8,151 nt of DNA from Actinobacteria bacterium UBA5176 (GTDB taxonomy: Bacteria; Actinomycetota; UBA4738), in NCBI GenBank assembly GCA_002413305.1, contig DHWS01000138.1:1-8151 (forward strand), read 5' to 3'. The number at the start of each line of letters is the position of its first letter. Within the stretch, counting starts at the first letter, position 1. Shown here piece after piece: positions 6,709 through 8,151 of this stretch. The notes beneath the pieces are model-generated. The model was not told the DNA's origin, ran no database searches, and was given only the letters and a program-made list of their open reading frames with translations. Position numbers and translations under genes: made by a program.

Positions 6709-8151
6709 ATGCCAGGAGGATCACGACGCGCTGACCACCGGGGCCGCCGGCTCGGTGGGGGCCACACCGCGTCTGGGGAAACCTCGTCCGGCGCATCGGA
6801 GACGCGCCGCTCCGCCCGAGGGGCCTCGGCTCGAGGTTCCTCGTCTCGAGGTTCCTCGGCTCGACCCCCGGCGCCTGGTCCTTCCGACGGACGGGGGGCC
6901 TCGGCTCGCCACGGCGGCGGTGCTGCCGGCCACACCAGCCGGCAGACCACTCCACCGTCCGGCGTGCCAGACCTGCTGACCCGCGAGGAAGCCGCGAAGA
7001 GGGCGGGGATCACCTACAACACCATCCTGTTGTGGGAGAAGGCCGGGCGGCTCAAGCCCGTCCCCCGCGGCGACGCCCGCGATGAGCATTTCTACATTTC
7101 CGAGAGGGAACTCGACCAGGTCCTCCAGCTCGAGGCGCAGCTCGACGCGGTCGGTATCTGGGGCGTGACCCCGCCTTCCGGCCTCACCGAGTCGCCGGCG
7201 GAGGCGATCTTCCCGGCCAGGGGGCGTCGCCGCAAGCGGACGGCGGACGGCGATCTCGCCAAGTTCGCCCAGGACACCGTGGTCAAGTTCGCCGGCGGGG
7301 CGGCCAACGGCCTGTTCGCGTTCCTCGGCGCCATCGTGATCACCAGGGGTTTGCACGCGAGCGAGGCGGGGGTGTTCTTCGAGGCTCTCGCCATCTACAC
7401 CATCGTGAGTAATACGATCGAACTCGGGGCCGACACCGGACTGATGCGGATGATCCCCCGCTACCGGGCACTGGGCAGGACGCAGGATGTCCGGCGGACC
7501 CTGAAGGTGGCCCTGTGGCCCATCGTCCCCATCGGGACGGTGGCCGCCGTGGCGATGTTCGTCTTCGCCCCGCAGCTCTCCCGGATCTTCACGGAGCACG
7601 CCCACCACGGGGCCGGGTCGATCGCGCTGATCCCGTATATCCGGGTCTTCGCGGTGGCCGTTCCTCTCACGTCCCTCACCACCGTCATCCTTGCCGGCAC
7701 GAGGGGCTTCGGCACGATGGTCCCCTCGGTGGCGATCAACAACGTGGCCGAGCCTGCCCTTCGCCCGGTTCTGGTCCTGGGAGTCCTGCTCGCCGGCCTG
7801 GGAAGCGTCGCGGTCGCCCTGGCATGGGTGGCGCCGGTCGCCCTCGGGATCCCCGTCGTGGTGCTGTGGCTGTACCGTCTGCTCCGCCGGGCCGAGCGGC
7901 GGGACCACACGGACCGGACCGCACCCCGCCCCAACAGCGACCTGGCATCGGAGTTCTGGCGCTTCTCATGGCCTCGGGGGCTGGCCGCGGTCTTCTCTGT
8001 AGTGGTCACCTGGCTCGACACCCTGCTCATCGGGGCGCTACGGACGACCCGGGAGGCCGGGATCTACACGGCGGCCACCCGCTATACCCTTGTCGGCGCC
8101 GCGCTGATCCAGGCCGTGGTGATCGTGATCTCCCCGTTGATCGCTTCCATG
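6709..8151 (+). CDS. HTH-domain / Wzx-like polysaccharide flippase fusion (cut by right window edge)
   Basis: The frame is open from ATG 6709 to the right edge (481 codons, no stop). Residues 1-85 are low-complexity and basic, rich in Arg, Ser and Gly, with SARGS-type repeats, probably disordered. Residues about 89-139 form a MerR/excisionase-like helix-turn-helix: LLTREEAAKRAGITYNTI (89-106), then LLWEKAGRLKPV, a short wing, and FYISERELDQVL. A linker (140-181) ends in the basic RGRRRKR. From about 183 onward is a polytopic membrane region with about 8 helices visible, including VVKFAGGAANGLFAFLGAIV, GADTGLMRMIPRYRALGR and WLDTLLIGALRTTREAGIYT, typical of the N-terminal half of Wzx/MVF-type lipid-linked oligosaccharide flippases. 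Such proteins normally start on the cytoplasmic side, so the HTH would face DNA. GTG 6964 is an alternative start just before the HTH; it has no Shine-Dalgarno. Third-position G/C preference is strong after 6964 and weaker before, so the first 85 residues are the least certain part. The HTH-to-flippase continuity does not depend on which start is right. Confidence 0.82.
   Translation, partial: MPGGSRRADHRGRRLGGGHTASGETSSGASETRRSARGASARGSSSRGSSARPPAPGPSDGRGASARHGGGAAGHTSRQTTPPSGVPDLLTREEAAKRAGITYNTILLWEKAGRLKPVPRGDARDEHFYISERELDQVLQLEAQLDAVGIWGVTPPSGLTESPAEAIFPARGRRRKRTADGDLAKFAQDTVVKFAGGAANGLFAFLGAIVITRGLHASEAGVFFEALAIYTIVSNTIELGADTGLMRMIPRYRALGRTQDVRRTLKVALWPIVPIGTVAAVAMFVFAPQLSRIFTEHAHHGAGSIALIPYIRVFAVAVPLTSLTTVILAGTRGFGTMVPSVAINNVAEPALRPVLVLGVLLAGLGSVAVALAWVAPVALGIPVVVLWLYRLLRRAERRDHTDRTAPRPNSDLASEFWRFSWPRGLAAVFSVVVTWLDTLLIGALRTTREAGIYTAATRYTLVGAALIQAVVIVISPLIASM
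6811..6864 (+). repeat. 15-bp imperfect tandem repeat encoding SARGS-type pentapeptides
   Basis: Units begin at 6811, 6826, 6841 and 6856 (the last partial). The two clearest are TCGGCTCGAGGTTCC and TCGTCTCGAGGTTCC, differing at one base in 15; the first unit is diverged. In the flippase frame they read SARGA, SARGS, SSRGS, SAR (residues 35-52). A further GASAR copy appears near residues 63-67. The period of 15 keeps the frame, so copy number could change without breaking the gene. Confidence 0.7.

Noticed and set aside
6714..6719. AGGAGG as a strong Shine-Dalgarno for an internal start
   Set aside because: No ATG, GTG or TTG follows at 5-12 nt in any useful frame; it is probably coding sequence inside the ORF.
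6671..6979. 102-codon plus-strand frame (product with GPRLEVPRLEVPRL) overlapping the flippase N-terminus
   Set aside because: The repeat is only the tandem DNA repeat read in another frame. There is no Shine-Dalgarno or domain, although this frame cannot be fully excluded if the flippase starts at 6964.
6721..7908. 395-codon open frame on the minus strand opposite the flippase
   Set aside because: Its product is an Asp/Gly/Arg/His-rich string without domains, as expected for the antisense of a high-GC gene. The plus-strand frame gives a recognisable HTH and membrane helices.

Overview
The window is high-GC bacterial chromosome with GTG and TTG starts, a strong G/C preference at third codon positions and actinobacterial-looking translation genes. 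An Actinomycetota (or similar high-GC) lineage is the best guess; I cannot place it more closely without a database search.

Layout, left to right. (1) Positions 1-3392, all on the minus strand: the classic str operon in the order rpsL (S12), rpsG (S7), fusA (EF-G), tuf (EF-Tu, cut by the left edge). Gaps are short (13, 57-66 and 26 nt) and each gene has a Shine-Dalgarno sequence. A strong sigma70-type promoter lies at 3548-3577, giving a leader of about 150 nt. That leader ends with a GC hairpin plus TTTT before rpsL, and a second hairpin plus TTTT separates rpsG from fusA. (2) 3638-4945, minus strand: a CPA2-family cation:proton antiporter. (3) 5144-6619, minus strand: a polyprenyl-phosphate sugar-1-phosphate transferase of the WbaP/WcaJ type, the enzyme that starts repeat-unit assembly for exopolysaccharide or capsule. 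(4) 6620-6708: a compact divergent promoter region. (5) 6709 to the right edge, plus strand: one open frame encoding an Arg/Ser/Gly-rich low-complexity N-terminus, a MerR/excisionase-like helix-turn-helix, and then the first half of a Wzx-like polysaccharide flippase. It runs off the window.

The left part is housekeeping. The right part is the edge of a surface-polysaccharide locus: the transferase makes the lipid-linked first sugar and a flippase moves lipid-linked repeat units across the membrane. The two genes are transcribed divergently from about 90 bp.

The most unusual item is the apparent fusion of a DNA-binding domain to the flippase, which could in principle be a membrane-tethered regulator sitting beside its own promoter region. 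The terminator-like hairpins in the str operon are the next most useful leads. I saw no tRNA, rRNA, CRISPR, insertion sequence or phage feature.
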